Shown one piece after another: positions 22,801 to 32,284 of a stretch of DNA of 64,000 nt. The stretch's first letter is position 1. The number at the start of each line of letters is the position of its first letter. A program made the translations under genes and the position numbers. The notes below the pieces were generated by a model. That model made no database searches. It saw nothing but the letters and a program-made list of their open reading frames with translations, and was not told the DNA's origin. Source of the DNA: JANXQG01 sp963824275 (GTDB lineage: Bacteria > Planctomycetota > Planctomycetia > Pirellulales > Thermoguttaceae); NCBI GenBank assembly GCA_963824275.1, contig CAWGOT010000010.1:682001-746000 (forward strand). The letters run 5' to 3'.

Positions 22801-25654
22801 GGTCGTCTCGGCGACGCAGATCACGGCCACCAGCCCCGCCGAATCGAGCGGCACGGTGGACGTGACGGTGACGACGCCCGGCGGCATCTCGACGACCTCG
22901 GCGGCCGACCAGTTCCTCTTCGCGACGTTGCCCACAGGCGTATCGACGACGACGACGCGAGGCTTGTATGGGGCGGGTGCGACCATTGAGATTACGGTGA
23001 CATTCAACGGAATCGTCACCGTCACGGGCACACCGCAACTGGTGCTGAACGCGGGCAGCGGCGCCGTGGCCGCCTACAGCAGCGGCAGCGGCACGTCGGC
23101 GCTCACGTTTACGTACAGCGTGGCGGCGTGGCAGAGCGCCTACGACTTGGATTACGCCTCGACCTCCGCCTTGGGGCTCAATGCTGGGACGATCTCCGAC
23201 GCGGCGGGCAATCCGGCCAGGTTGACGCTGCCCTCGCCCGGCAAGGATGGGCTGGCCGCGCAGGACATCGTCATTGTGCCGATTCTCGACGGCTTCCAGA
23301 GCGGGTTTGGGGACCTCGTGGGCGGCAATTCGAGCACGTCCTGGACGTTGTCGTCGTCGGGCGCATCGCCGGCCAACTGGTCCGTCCAGCCGGACAGCGC
23401 GGCCCCCAGCGGTTTCGCCGCGGAGTCGGGTGCGATCGGGGCCTCCAGCAGCAGCACGCTGAGCGTGACGGTCCCGGCCACGGAGCCGGCCGGCGAATTC
23501 GCCTTCTGGCGATCGGTCTCCCCGGCCAATAGCGGCCTCTTGACCTTCTCGATCGACAGCGCGCAAGCCGGCTCCTGGTCCGGCACGGTGCCCTGGCAGC
23601 AGTCGTTCTACTGGGTCCCCGCCGGCTCGCACATCTATACCTGGACCTATAGCCAGGGAACCCTTACGGCGGGCAGCCGCCTGGCTGGATGACGTCGAAT
23701 TCCTGCCCGGCACCACTCTCGCCGTCCAGGGCACGTCGGCGGCGAACGACAAGTTCACGTTCAGCGCCAGCGCAACAAGCGACGTCGCGGCACTCAACGG
23801 CGAGAGCCACACCTTCAACGCCGGGGACTTCAGCAACTTCTTGTTCCTGGGCGAAGACGGCAGCGCCAGCGCCAACCTGACCGGCGGCGTGAGCGGAAAC
23901 AGCGCGCTGCTCTACGCCAACGGCAGCGGGCAACTCAACAACTCCGCAGCCGGCTATGCGGTGTCCGTGGCCGGCATGTCCTCGATCCACGCCAACGGCC
24001 AGCCCTCGGACACGGCGGAGTTCTTCGATTCGCCCGGCAGCGACACGTTCTATGCCTATTCGGACTACGGAACCACGGGCCAGCCGGCGGCGGGGATGTA
24101 CGGCAGCTATGGCGGCGGGTTCGCCAATTCGGCCAGCGGCTTCGGCACCAATGTCGGCTATTCGACCAACGGCGGCAGCGACACGGCCTACTTCTACGAT
24201 TCGCAGGGCAACGCCACCTACTATGCCTACGCCGATTATGGAGCCAGCGGCAAGCCGTCGGCGGGGATGTACGGCAGCTACGCCGATTTCGGCGCCTATG
24301 GCAACGCGGCCATCGGCTTCGCCACGAACATCGGTTATGCGACCAAGGCGGGCAGCGACATCTCCTATCTCTTCGCTTCGCCGGGCAACGACACCTACTA
24401 TGCCTACGCCGATTACAACAACAGCGGCTGCCGGCGGCGGGGATGTATGGCAGCTACGCGGGCTACGGCTCGTATGCCAACGCGGCCAGCGGCTTCGCCA
24501 CCAACGTCGGCTACTCCACCGAGGGCGGCAGCGACACGGCCTATCTCTTCGATTCGCAGGGCGGCGCCACGTACTATGCCTACGCCGATTACGACAATAG
24601 CGGCCCTTCGGAAGGCATGTACGGCAACTACAGCGGTTACGGCGCGTACGCCAACGCGGCCAGCGGCTTCGCCACCAACGTCGGAAACACGACGCATGGC
24701 AGCAACAATATCGCCTATTTCTTCGACTCGCAGGGCAATGCCACGTTCTACGCCTACGCGGACAACAAGAGCGTCAGCGGCGCAAGCGGCGAGCCGGCGG
24801 CAGGCATGTACGGCAGCTACACCGGTTTCGGCGGGTATGCCAATTCGGCCAGCGGCTTTGCCATCAATATCGGCATTTCGACGCACGGCAGCAGCGATAC
24901 GGCCTATTTCTACGACTCGCAGGGCAACGCCACCTACTATGCCTACGCCGATTACACCGGCAATGGCTTCAGCGGACCGTCGGCCGGCATGTACGGCAGC
25001 TACACCGGCTACGGCTCGTATGCCAACTGGACCAGCGGCTTCGCCAGCAACGTCGGCAATTCGACCCACGGCAGCACCGACACGGCCTATTTCTACGACT
25101 CGCAGGGCAACGCCACCTACTATGCCTACGCGGATTACACGGTTAACGGCGCCAGCGGTCCGTCGGCCGGCATGTACGGCAGCTACGCCAGTTTCGGCGC
25201 GTATGCCAACTCGGCCAACGGCTTCGCCACGAACGTCGGAGATTCGACCAACGGAAGCAGCGATACGGCCTACTTCTACGATACGACAGACACCGGCACG
25301 TTCTACGCCTACGCAAACGCCGATAACATCAGCAACAACGGCCCGACGGCCGGCATGTACGGCAACTACGACGGCGCGTACGCCAACTCGGCCAACGGCT
25401 TCGCCACGAACATTGGAGTCGCGACCAACAGCGGCAATGACACGGCCTATCTGTTCGGAGCGGCGTCGGGCAGCAACACCCTTTACACGGACTTGGCGAT
25501 CGCCCAGCTTTATGGGAGCAACTACGATGAGCAGGCGTCCGGTTTCGGGGTCGTCGACGCGGACGGCGTGGGTGGCGACAACACCCACACCCAGGGACCG
25601 GACCCACTCCCCCTGAAATATCAGTTGAACCTGATTGGTACTTGGGGCGGCTAG
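13801..25654 (+). CDS. Giant secreted protein: Gly-rich beta-helix, sedolisin, IPT/TIG array, Tyr-rich repeats
   Basis: About 3,950 residues after repair of roughly nine indels (near 14065, 16541, 18505, 20649, 22096, 22290, 23685, 24428). The N-terminus RLSFESLERRLCLA is the planctomycete FExLExR export-type sequence. Then come: a beta-helix/Gly-rich segment (~130-1000); a sedolisin (S53) protease at ~1130-1550 with the catalytic pair in WIAETVMDVEWAHAIAP, oxyanion Asp in GSGDQ and nucleophile Ser in GGTSLAAP; a putative Ig domain ending ITGTPTGSGS; about 16 IPT/TIG domains (~1650-3040); a SwmB-like domain (~3045-3140); and eight or so tyrosine-rich repeats to the end. No PEP-CTERM or LPXTG anchor is seen. 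The start has GAGAGGG upstream and overlaps the sulfotransferase stop. It is likely a cell-surface adhesin carrying its own acid protease. It might be two or more proteins if some breaks are real. Confidence 0.75.
14210..16830 (+). repeat. Gly-rich GGxGG tracts alternating with beta-helix rungs
   Basis: The protein alternates tracts such as GGKGGKGGSGGKGS with short rungs GGGIYLASGSLDLINSTVSG, GGGIYVADGQVTINQTEITG, GGGIYVSSGTVNIYGG and GGGIYLTDGGTVSISGG. Ten or so rung blocks of this kind occur. The DNA is extremely rich in GGCGGC, so slips at G-runs (for example 16541) are likely. Long antisense frames here are composition artefacts. Confidence 0.75.
18747..22925 (+). repeat. Array of about 16 IPT/TIG domains with a three-domain superperiod
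   Basis: Units of about 87 residues (~260 bp) start with PTVTGISPxxGPxxGGTxVTITG and end with ADQFTY. Approximate unit starts: 18747, 19000, 19260, 19515, 19780, 20035, 20297, 20563, 20827, 21097, 21367, 21620, 21887, 22147, 22420, 22672. Every third unit from the third onward has a distinct form (VVISGSNLAGATAVYFG with aromatic FSY/FYF inserts), and the units two further on share NFANVxAVDFGA and a cysteine (TATCPAGT). This makes a repeat of about 780-800 bp. Confidence 0.8.
23985..25470 (+). repeat. Tyrosine-rich C-terminal repeat array (~58 residues per unit)
   Basis: Units follow the pattern SGFATNVGxSTxGxSDTAY, then FYDSQGNATYYAYADY, then SAGMYGSYxxxGxYAN. About eight units run from ~23985 to 25470 with variable linkers. 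Each unit holds around ten tyrosines, many beside Asp, and almost no Lys or Arg. The pattern resembles the DSPGNDTF-type beta repeats of other planctomycete surface proteins. Confidence 0.8.
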
Positions 25655-26223
25655 CCCGGATTCTCCGCCAGTTCCCCTTCCGGGATGCGGTTGAGGAAAT
25701 CGAGCAACTGCCGCAGGCGGCCTTAGTTGTAGCGGTTGTATTGAAAGACCATCCGCGGCAGCGCAGCCAGCGCGGTCTCTTCCTTCTCCTCGGCCAATTG
25801 CCCGCAAAGCTCGAACCGCCCTTCGGAAAGGATGTCGGCAAACTCCGTCTGGATCGTATCGAGCACCGCTTCGCTGGGCCGCCGGTTAAGCCGCAAGACG
25901 AGCTTGCGATGCACAAACCGCATGCTGTGATAGATGCGGAAGAAAGTCAGGATCTCCTCGACCGCCTCCTCCACGCGGTCGGTCCGCTTGTAGAGACTCA
26001 GGTCCTCAGGGCTGATCAGGGCCTTGTCCAGAAGCTGCGTCTTGATGAACGATTCCAGCGTCGACCAGTAGTCGCCGCCCGGCTCGTCCAACATCACCAC
26101 CGGCACCAGGTCGCGCTTGCCGGTCTGCAAGAGCGTGAGCACTTCCAGGCCCTCGTCCAAAGTGCCGAAGCCGCCGGGCAGCAAACAGATGGCGTCGCTC
26201 TCCTTGACGAACATCAGCTTGCG
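25651..26223 (-). pseudogene. LOG-family (TIGR00730, lysine decarboxylase-like) protein, N-terminus lost
   Basis: The visible part starts RKLMFVKESDAICLLPGGFG and contains PGGFGTLDEGLEVLTLLQTG, the PGGxGTxxE nucleotide-binding/phosphoribohydrolase motif of LOG proteins (release of cytokinin-type bases or purine-nucleotide metabolism). The first half, with its Rossmann GGG motif, is missing: upstream of 26223 the sequence becomes a tyrosine-recombinase fragment. A TAA at 25723-25725 ends the frame, but the same frame continues with GRLRQLLDFLNRIPEGELAE to TAG at 25651-25653. That TAG overlaps the stop of the giant gene on the other strand, so the early stop is probably an error or a late nonsense change. 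It is probably non-functional. Confidence 0.65.
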
Positions 26224-26460
26224 GGGTGTCCCGGTGATGCGGAATCCCGCATTGGCGCAAGAGGCATCGAAAGACGCCATAGACCGTTGAGTGACACAGG
26301 CGGTGGCCGCGGCAGTCCAAGAACAACAGCGCGCCGGGCTCACCAGGGCCGAGGGGCTGCCGTTTCTCCACGTACTGCCCCGAGACCTCATTGGCCGTGC
26401 CGTTCAGGGACACCCAGCGGGCCTTGCGGAACTTCCCCCCCTGTCCGACCATCGGCACTT
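26224..26460 (-). pseudogene. Tyrosine recombinase (phage/XerC-type integrase) fragment
   Basis: The minus-strand frame encodes VGQGGKFRKARWVSLNG, then YVEKRQPLGPGEPGALLFLD, then LCHSTVYGVFRCLLRQCGIPH. This follows the order of the catalytic domain of tyrosine recombinases (GKGxKxRxVPL, then LFxxxxGxxLxxxxVxxxxRRxxxxAGI). The segment ends just before the expected HDLRHTFA box and merges into the LOG gene one frame over. It lacks the R and Y catalytic residues and is a fossil. Confidence 0.6.
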
Positions 26461-26560
26461 GATCCTCAACTGGTTCCGCGCCCGCGGGTCCATTTCGGAC
26501 GGCGCCGTTGAGGGCCTGAACAACAAAGCGAAACTGACCACCAGAAAAGCCTACTCAATT
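26447..26560 (+). mobile_element. ISL3-family transposase C-terminal remnant
   Basis: DHRHLILNWFRARGSISDGA is followed by VEGLNNKAKLTTRKAYSIR. This is the DDE C-terminal segment of ISL3 transposases, with the catalytic E in VEGLNNK. Only about 40 residues remain. It matches the remnant at 10117-10300 but lies in the opposite orientation. Confidence 0.65.
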
Positions 26561-26638
26561 CGGGAGCCCTTTTTTATGGCCTTTTTCTGGGCAGCAGCGG
26601 GTTTTTGCCCAACCATAAGATGCCATCGGTAATGGTGG

Positions 26639-28264
26639 CTAGCGTTTCGCATCCGGCGACAGCAGCGATTCCAGCTTCTTGCACTGCTTCTGGAACTCCA
26701 GCGGATCGTACTTCGCCGCCGCAGCCAGCGTCTGCGGCACCGATTTGTTGGCCACGCACACGCACTCGTCGGGTCCCGTCGCGGTGAATTCCTCCTGGCG
26801 CGTGGGAAGGGTCAGAGCCAGTTCCGATCGGATCGCCTGGAGCACTTCGTCGATCTCTTTTTGACGCGGCTTCTCCGGCAAGTCGCCGTAGACGACCAGC
26901 CAGGTCCAGCCGAGCTGCCGCGCGGTTTCGAAGTCGGGCAGATCGGTCGCGCCGGCGGCGCAAATCGCCTTCAAGATCGCCAGCCCTTTCTCGGCGTCGA
27001 AGCGCTGCGTCTTCAGGAAGCCAATCGCCCCATCGGCCCTTTCCATAAGCTGCTGCGAGGCGGCCACAAGCTCCTTCGGGGCCCCAAAGGGCTGCTTGTC
27101 GAGCGCCTGGTAGAACTTGTCGAGCGCCTCCAAAAGCGGCGCCCGCTGCTCGCCGCAGGCCGTCGCCGCGAGTTTACCCAATGCAATCGGCCAGGCCCGC
27201 ACCGCCGGCCGCCCTGGCCGGCCGGGATAGCCCCGCTTCTGCCGCCAACTGTCGACCGTCAACTCGTGGTGGCAGGCCTGGCAGTCGTAAAACGCCAGCT
27301 CGGTGGCATGCGAACCCGCCGCGGCCGTTCCACTGCCCAGGGCATCTCCGCCCGCCGCCTGCTCGCGGGCCTTGGCGTTCTCGCCCACCAGCCGCGCGTA
27401 GTCCTTCAGCGCGACCAGCCCTGCGATGATCATCATCCGCGTGGAAACCATCGCCTCGGCCTTGTCCGGACCGCGCTCGTCGGCATACTGCTTCTGGATC
27501 TCCGGCGGCTGCGCGGAGGCCGGCTTCCAGTGCTGCGGCATGGCACGGGAAAAGGTCTCGATCTCGAAACCGGAGATCGGCGGGTGGCCGGCGGCGAACA
27601 TCTCATGCGTGACCACCTTGCCCTGCTGGGCATTGCCCACGTGGCACGACAAACAGACTTCCGCGCCGGTCACGGCGTCGCGGAGGTCGACAAAACCGCG
27701 GGCGTCTTGTCGGCGCGGGTGAGGTCCTTGTCCTTTCGCCAGCGATCGGGATGCCAATGATCGTCGACCCACTTCGACGCTGGCCCGTGGCAGGCCTCGC
27801 AACTCACGCCCTTCTCCTGGATCTTGAGCGGGTCGCCCTCGGCACACTGGCTGGCATCGGCGTTGACGGCGTGGCAAGCGAGGCAGCTCGCGTCCGTTTC
27901 CGGCTTGATGCCCAAGAGCAGGCCCATCTGCCGGCTCCGCGCAGTTTTTGAGCACCTGGTAGGCGAGGGAGTGTTTGTCCTTCTCGGCCCAGGTCGGATA
28001 CTCCGTCAGGTCGTAGAAGTCGGTGATCTTGTCCGCGATGTCGTCGGCCGTCGGCGCCTTGTGACAGCGGATGCATTCGCGGGTGCCCTCGTACTTGGGG
28101 GCGTTCCGGCTGGCCTCGGCGGCTTTCGCCGGGGCGGCGACCGGCACGGGCTGTTCCGGCAAGGGCGGCTCGCCCGAGAAGGCTGACGCGAGCCAGCTCG
28201 CCGCGACAATGGCGGCCAGGCCCGCAGTCGAGAATAGACATCGCATAACGGTTGGATGAGGCAT
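26639..28264 (-). CDS. Secreted pentaheme cytochrome c family protein
   Basis: Periplasmic multiheme cytochrome of about 540 residues. The signal peptide is MRCLFSTAGLAAIVAASWLA (start 28264, or 28246 if the inner Met is used). After repair of two compensating shifts (near 27930 and 27700), five c-heme sites appear: CIRCH, CLACH, CEACH, CLSCH and CQACH. They are embedded in the layout GTRECIRCHKAP, AVNADASQCAEGDP, HEMFAAGHPPISGFE, the same layout as the next gene upstream. The two are therefore paralogous partners, 12 bases apart. The C-terminal ~200 residues are helical without heme sites. Likely role: electron transfer in the periplasm with the NuoEF/NuoG-like proteins encoded upstream on the same strand. 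Confidence 0.8.
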   Translation of the reverse strand: MPHPTVMRCLFSTAGLAAIVAASWLASAFSGEPPLPEQPVPVAAPAKAAEASRNAPKYEGTRECIRCHKAPTADDIADKITDFYDLTEYPTWAEKDKHSLAYQVLKNCAEPADGPALGHQAGNGRELPRLPRRQRRCQPVCRGRPAQDPGEGRELRGLPRASVEVGRRSLASRSLAKGQGPHPRRQDARGFVDLRDAVTGAEVCLSCHVGNAQQGKVVTHEMFAAGHPPISGFEIETFSRAMPQHWKPASAQPPEIQKQYADERGPDKAEAMVSTRMMIIAGLVALKDYARLVGENAKAREQAAGGDALGSGTAAAGSHATELAFYDCQACHHELTVDSWRQKRGYPGRPGRPAVRAWPIALGKLAATACGEQRAPLLEALDKFYQALDKQPFGAPKELVAASQQLMERADGAIGFLKTQRFDAEKGLAILKAICAAGATDLPDFETARQLGWTWLVVYGDLPEKPRQKEIDEVLQAIRSELALTLPTRQEEFTATGPDECVCVANKSVPQTLAAAAKYDPLEFQKQCKKLESLLSPDAKR

Positions 28265-28276
28265 GGTAGAGTCTCG

Positions 28277-29792
28277 CTATTGAGGCAGTAGCCCGCGGAG
28301 CTTGTCCATCTCGAAGATTGAACTTGGCGGGGTCGAAATCGACAGGGCTGTTGTATCGGATCAATTGACCATCCGGGTCGGTCTCGTTCTTGAACTGGAG
28401 CAGCTTGCGGGCCGCGGCAAGCGACTCCTTGAAACGCGGGGCGTCGGAGTAGGCGTTGCGGAAGAGCAGGTACTGGCCGCAGGCCTCGTCCCAGTCTTTG
28501 GGCGGCTGGTCCTTGGTCGCCCGCAGCAGGCGGTCGACCGCCTGCCGGTCGTAGCGGGCCTTCTCGCGCGATCCAAGAGCGGCTGCATCTCCCGGGCGGC
28601 CGCATCGGCTGCCGCCCGGACGGCGGATGGCTTGGGAACGGGGTCGCGCAGCAATTCCACGACGCGATCGATGCCTGTCGCGTTCGCCGGTCCGGCGGGA
28701 CCTTCCTTGAGCAGCAGCCGCGTCATCGGCAGGTACCACGTTCCCCAGGCATACCGGCCGAGTTTGGCCGCTTCGCCCGCCTTGCCGATCTTCTGCCGAT
28801 AGCTGTCCAGCGCCAATCCATGATGGCAGGTAAAGCAATCGTACTCGGAAAACTCCGGCCAGCGGGCGGCTTCGGCCTTTCCGGCGGGCGGCGTTTCGGC
28901 CGCCTTGGCCCTGGCCGCCAGCAGCCGCAAAGCGGCCTGCGTGGAAACGACCTGGCCGACGGCCCAGGCGTGGGCCGAGTAGTCGTCGCGGGACTTCTCC
29001 TCGCTGTCGTCCCAGTGGTGCGGCATATTGGCCAGGAAGGCGCTCATCTCGAAGGTCAGGCGCGGGTGCCCGGCGGCGATCATGTCGTGATCCATGTTCC
29101 GCGCCGGAAGGCCGTCCGCGCCCGGCGCAGCCGATATGGCAGTCGACGCACACGCTGGCCCTCACCGCCATGTCCCGCGTGTTGACCATGCGGCCGTCGT
29201 TGTCCGCCGAGGGCCCGTGCGTGTCGCGATGGGTAGCCGGGTCCGTCTTGATCCAAGTTCGGGCCGCGTGCTCGACGAGCCAGCCGCGGGCCGCGCCGTG
29301 GCAGGCCTCACAGCCAACGCCGTCGGCCGCCGCCGGCAATGAGTACATGGTGCCCGGGGCCTCTTGCGCGCCCTTGGCGACCGTGGCGTGACAGGCCAGG
29401 CAGCGGTCGTCGAGATAGGGCCGCGGCTCGGCGGCCGCATCCAGGTGGTCGAGATTCCGCAGGATCTTCCGCGACTCGGGCGAATAGAGCACGGAATAGG
29501 CCTTCGCGTGTTTGTCCTTTTCCACCCAGACCGTGTACGCGCTGTTCCACTTTCCGCGTTGATTGTCGTTGGCCGCGGAGGCAGGGCCCCCGTGACAGGC
29601 CGGCGAGGCGCACGATCCGACGCCCAGGTAATGGTCCTTCTGCGGCTCGGACGGCGATGCCAAAGACGCCGGCGCGGGAACTGGCCCCTGCCCCATCGTA
29701 AACGGTTTCGACCCGACGACGAGCGCAGCCGCAACCACGGCCGCCAGAAGAGTCGCCACGAGCAATTTGCGCTGCATTGCTGTTTTCCCCAT
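28277..29792 (-). CDS. Secreted multiheme cytochrome c family protein (one CX4CH site)
   Basis: About 505 residues, with N-terminal signal/anchor MQRKLLVATLLAAVVAAALVVG. Heme sites are CASPACH (unusual four-residue spacing), CLACH, CEACH, CVDCH and CFTCH. Shared landmarks with its neighbour are DKHAKAYSVLYSPES and HDMIAAGHPRLTFEMSAF. Frame breaks near 29125, 28575 and 28315 hide parts; correcting the last gives the end EMDKLRGLLPQ with TAG at 28277-28279. The wide CX4CH motif is known in some multiheme cytochromes and may alter heme geometry. The upstream gap is filled by an NPKRKRG palindrome. The gene belongs to the same electron-transfer cluster. Confidence 0.8.
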
Positions 29793-29912
29793 TATACTCT
29801 GAACGGTTTCAAATGAGCCATTTCATACCAGCCCGAAGCGCAAGCGAGGTAACGGGTTGGCATCCTCGCTTGCGCTTCGGGCTGGTATAAGTTTCAACCG
29901 CGCGAAGTATAT
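29791..29912. repeat. Nested palindrome, NPKRKRG family, copy 2
   Basis: Inner arms CCCGAAGCGCAAGCGAGG/CCTCGCTTGCGCTTCGGG with outer arms GGTTTCAAAT/TTTCAACCGCGCGAAG. It fills nearly the whole gap between the NuoG-like gene and the cytochrome gene. On the transcript it could act as an intercistronic hairpin (attenuator, terminator or 3' stabiliser). Confidence 0.8.
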
Positions 29913-29925
29913 TGTACGTTGGGCC

Positions 29926-32284
29926 TCATGCGTTGCGTTGCCTTACCAATTCCAGGAGTTCTTTGCCGTCCATGCGGTGTGCGGCGTCGTGAGGGCAGGC
30001 ATACACGCAGCTTGGCTGATCGATGCCGCCGCACTTGTCGCAGGTCGTCGCCTTGTGCCGCTGGACCGCGATCTGCCGTCCCGGATTGCCGGGGTCGGCG
30101 GCGGTTTCCCCGGTATCGACGGCGGCCATGTTGATGTTGCCGTAAGGGCAATTCTCGGCGCACTTGCCGCAGCCGATGCAGGTGTCCTTGATGTTGATGT
30201 CGCCGGCCTCGGTCCGCTCGATCGCCGCCACCGGGCATCCCACCAGGCAATAGGGATCGAGGCACGAGCGGCAGGAGCTGGCAATCAGGAACTTGTCGAA
30301 ACGCAGGCCCTCGCGGATCAAGCGCGTCGTTCCGCCGTGGGCGTCGGCGCAGGCCTTGGTGCATTCGTCGCAGCGCGTGCAGCGCTCCAGATCGAGCACC
30401 AGGACGTTCCCCGCGTTCATCAGGCCCTGGTCGAGAAAATCGCTCAAGGGAACGTGGTCGAGCTGCGACCGCATCCGCGCTGTCCGCAAGCCGCCGGCGG
30501 GCCACGTCCACCACGTGCTGGCGGACCTGCGGGAACATCGCCAGCAGCTCCAGGAACGTGTCCTTGTCCAGGCGGACGAGATCGACGTGGTCCAGCGCGC
30601 TGCAGGTGGCCACGCGGACGCCGGGCGTGGATATCCCCAGGCTCTCGGCGAGGTGCCCCAACAGGCCGATCTCGCCGAAGTAGCCGCCAGGGCCGATATA
30701 ATTCAGGACGCGGTCGACGCCCTGCCGCATCTCGTTGACTTTGACGAAGCCGGAGCGGACCATGTAGAAGTGGTCGGCCAGATCGCCCTGGCGGACGATG
30801 ACCTGGCCGGGGTGAACGCGAATCAGCCGGACCTTCGGCCGCAAGAAGTCGACAAACTGCCTGAACTCCGCCGGGTCGGGGATCAGCGAGGCAAAGATCT
30901 TCACGCTCCGCAGGTGCGTTTCCAACGTGCGGCGGCGGTAGACCTCGTCCAGCACCTTCCGCGAGGCCTCGCTCCGCTGCAGCATGTACAGCACGTTCCG
31001 CAGGATCTCCAGCACGGTGCAATCTTCCAGGGCGGTGACCGTGGCCGAGCGCGGGTACTGATTCATGCAGGTCATTTCGCCGAAGAGCACGTCGCTGGGA
31101 TCGAGGATCGCCACCGGATCGCCGTGGCAGAGCGAAACGGGCGCATCGATGGGGATGAGCTGCTGCTTCTCTTCCTTGGTCTGTCCCCGTTTGCCGAGGC
31201 CCACGGCGAAGTGGCTGAAGAAGCCGAAGATGCCGCTCTTCTGCTTCTCCACGCGGTCGATGGGCGACTTGATGCGGACCTCGAAACGGCCTTTCTCCAT
31301 GAGGAAGGCCGTGGAGCCGAAGTCGCCCTCGCGGCAGATGATTTCGCCCTGCTTGAAATGCCTCCGCACCACGGCGTTGCGATTCCAGCGGAGGAAGGGC
31401 AGGGAGATGCCCGCGAAGAGCGGGTGCTCGGCCAGTTCCTCGGGACTGACCGTGCCTCCTTGTTCGAGGGGCGCCTTGCCGACCACGGCCCGGTTGGTCA
31501 GCGCACCGGTAGGGCAGGAGACCATGCACTCGCCGCAGGTCACGCAGCTCGAGCTGCCCATCGGATCGTTGAGGTCGAAGGCGATCCGCGCCGTGTAGCC
31601 CTTGCCCATCCGGCCCAGGACCTCGTTGTGCCGGATTTCATTGCAGCCGCGGATGCAGCGGTCGCAGAGGATGCAGGCGTTATGGTCGACGCTGATCAAG
31701 AGCGACGAATCGTCGCGCGGCCGCTGGCCCGCGCCGCGGGGGAAGCGGCTCCGCTCGATCCCCAGCGAGCGGGCGAGGGTCTCCAACTCGTTCTCGCCCG
31801 TTTCACCGTACTCAAGGTGCTCGCCGCGGGGCGGATGGTAATCGCTCAAGAGCAGTTCCACCAGCGTCTTGACCGACGATCGCACGCGGGGACTGGTGAG
31901 AATCGTCGCGACGTCCATGCCGGGCTCGATCGGCCGCTGGCAGGAGGGCACCAGCCGCGGCGCGCCTTTGACATCGACCACGCAAATCCGGCACACGCCC
32001 ACCGGCGTCATGTGTTCGCGGTGGCAGAGGATCGGGATCGGGTTCTTCTGCTGCAGCTCCTTGACGTACAACTGGTTCGCCGCGTCGTAGATCGTCGTCA
32101 GGCGGGACGTGGCTTTCTTGCCCACGGGGTCGTAGCCCTTGGTGATCCGGGGAATGGATACTTTGTGGCCGTCGACGGTCAGTTCCACCGCGCCCTGCGC
32201 GAAGAGCTCCTCATGGGAGCGGCGCACGGTGACGATCTGGTCGCCGATCAGTTCTTCGAATTCAGATTCTTCAAAGGAGGACAT
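29926..32284 (-). CDS. NuoG/HoxU-like Fe-S protein with two cNMP-binding domains and C-terminal polyferredoxin
   Basis: About 786 residues. The N-terminus carries a plant-type [2Fe-2S] site (CHREHMTPVGVCRICVVDVK, then PSCQRP) as in NuoG/HoxU. Next come 4Fe-4S sites CILCDRCIRGC and CVTCGECMVSC. Two cyclic-nucleotide-binding (CAP-type) domains follow at ~295-430 (REGDFGSTAFLMEKGRFEV) and ~455-600 (RQGDLADHFYMVRSGFVKV, YFGEIGLLGHLAESLG). The C-terminus is a HybA/DmsB-like domain with four 4Fe-4S motifs (CTRCDECTKAC, CRSCLDPYCLVGC, CIGCGKCAENC, TTCDKCG). One frame break near 30490 separates the last domain. The large molybdopterin-like half of NuoG is absent. The start ATG 32284 overlaps the end of the NuoEF gene by 14 bases, so they are co-translated. 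It probably carries electrons from the flavin module to the cytochromes, with the cNMP domains as a sensor. Confidence 0.8.

Noticed and set aside
22370..23875. 501-codon minus-strand frame
   Set aside because: It runs antisense to IPT/TIG domains with Arg/Gly-rich nonsense composition and no domain.
13801..25654. Relation of the giant protein to mycobacterial PE_PGRS proteins
   Set aside because: Similarity is only in Gly-Gly composition; the PE domain is absent and the rest of the architecture is different.
24413..25807. 464-codon minus-strand frame across the end of the giant gene
   Set aside because: It is the antisense of the tyrosine-rich repeats (periodic RIGVIGGVALR pattern) and lacks start context.
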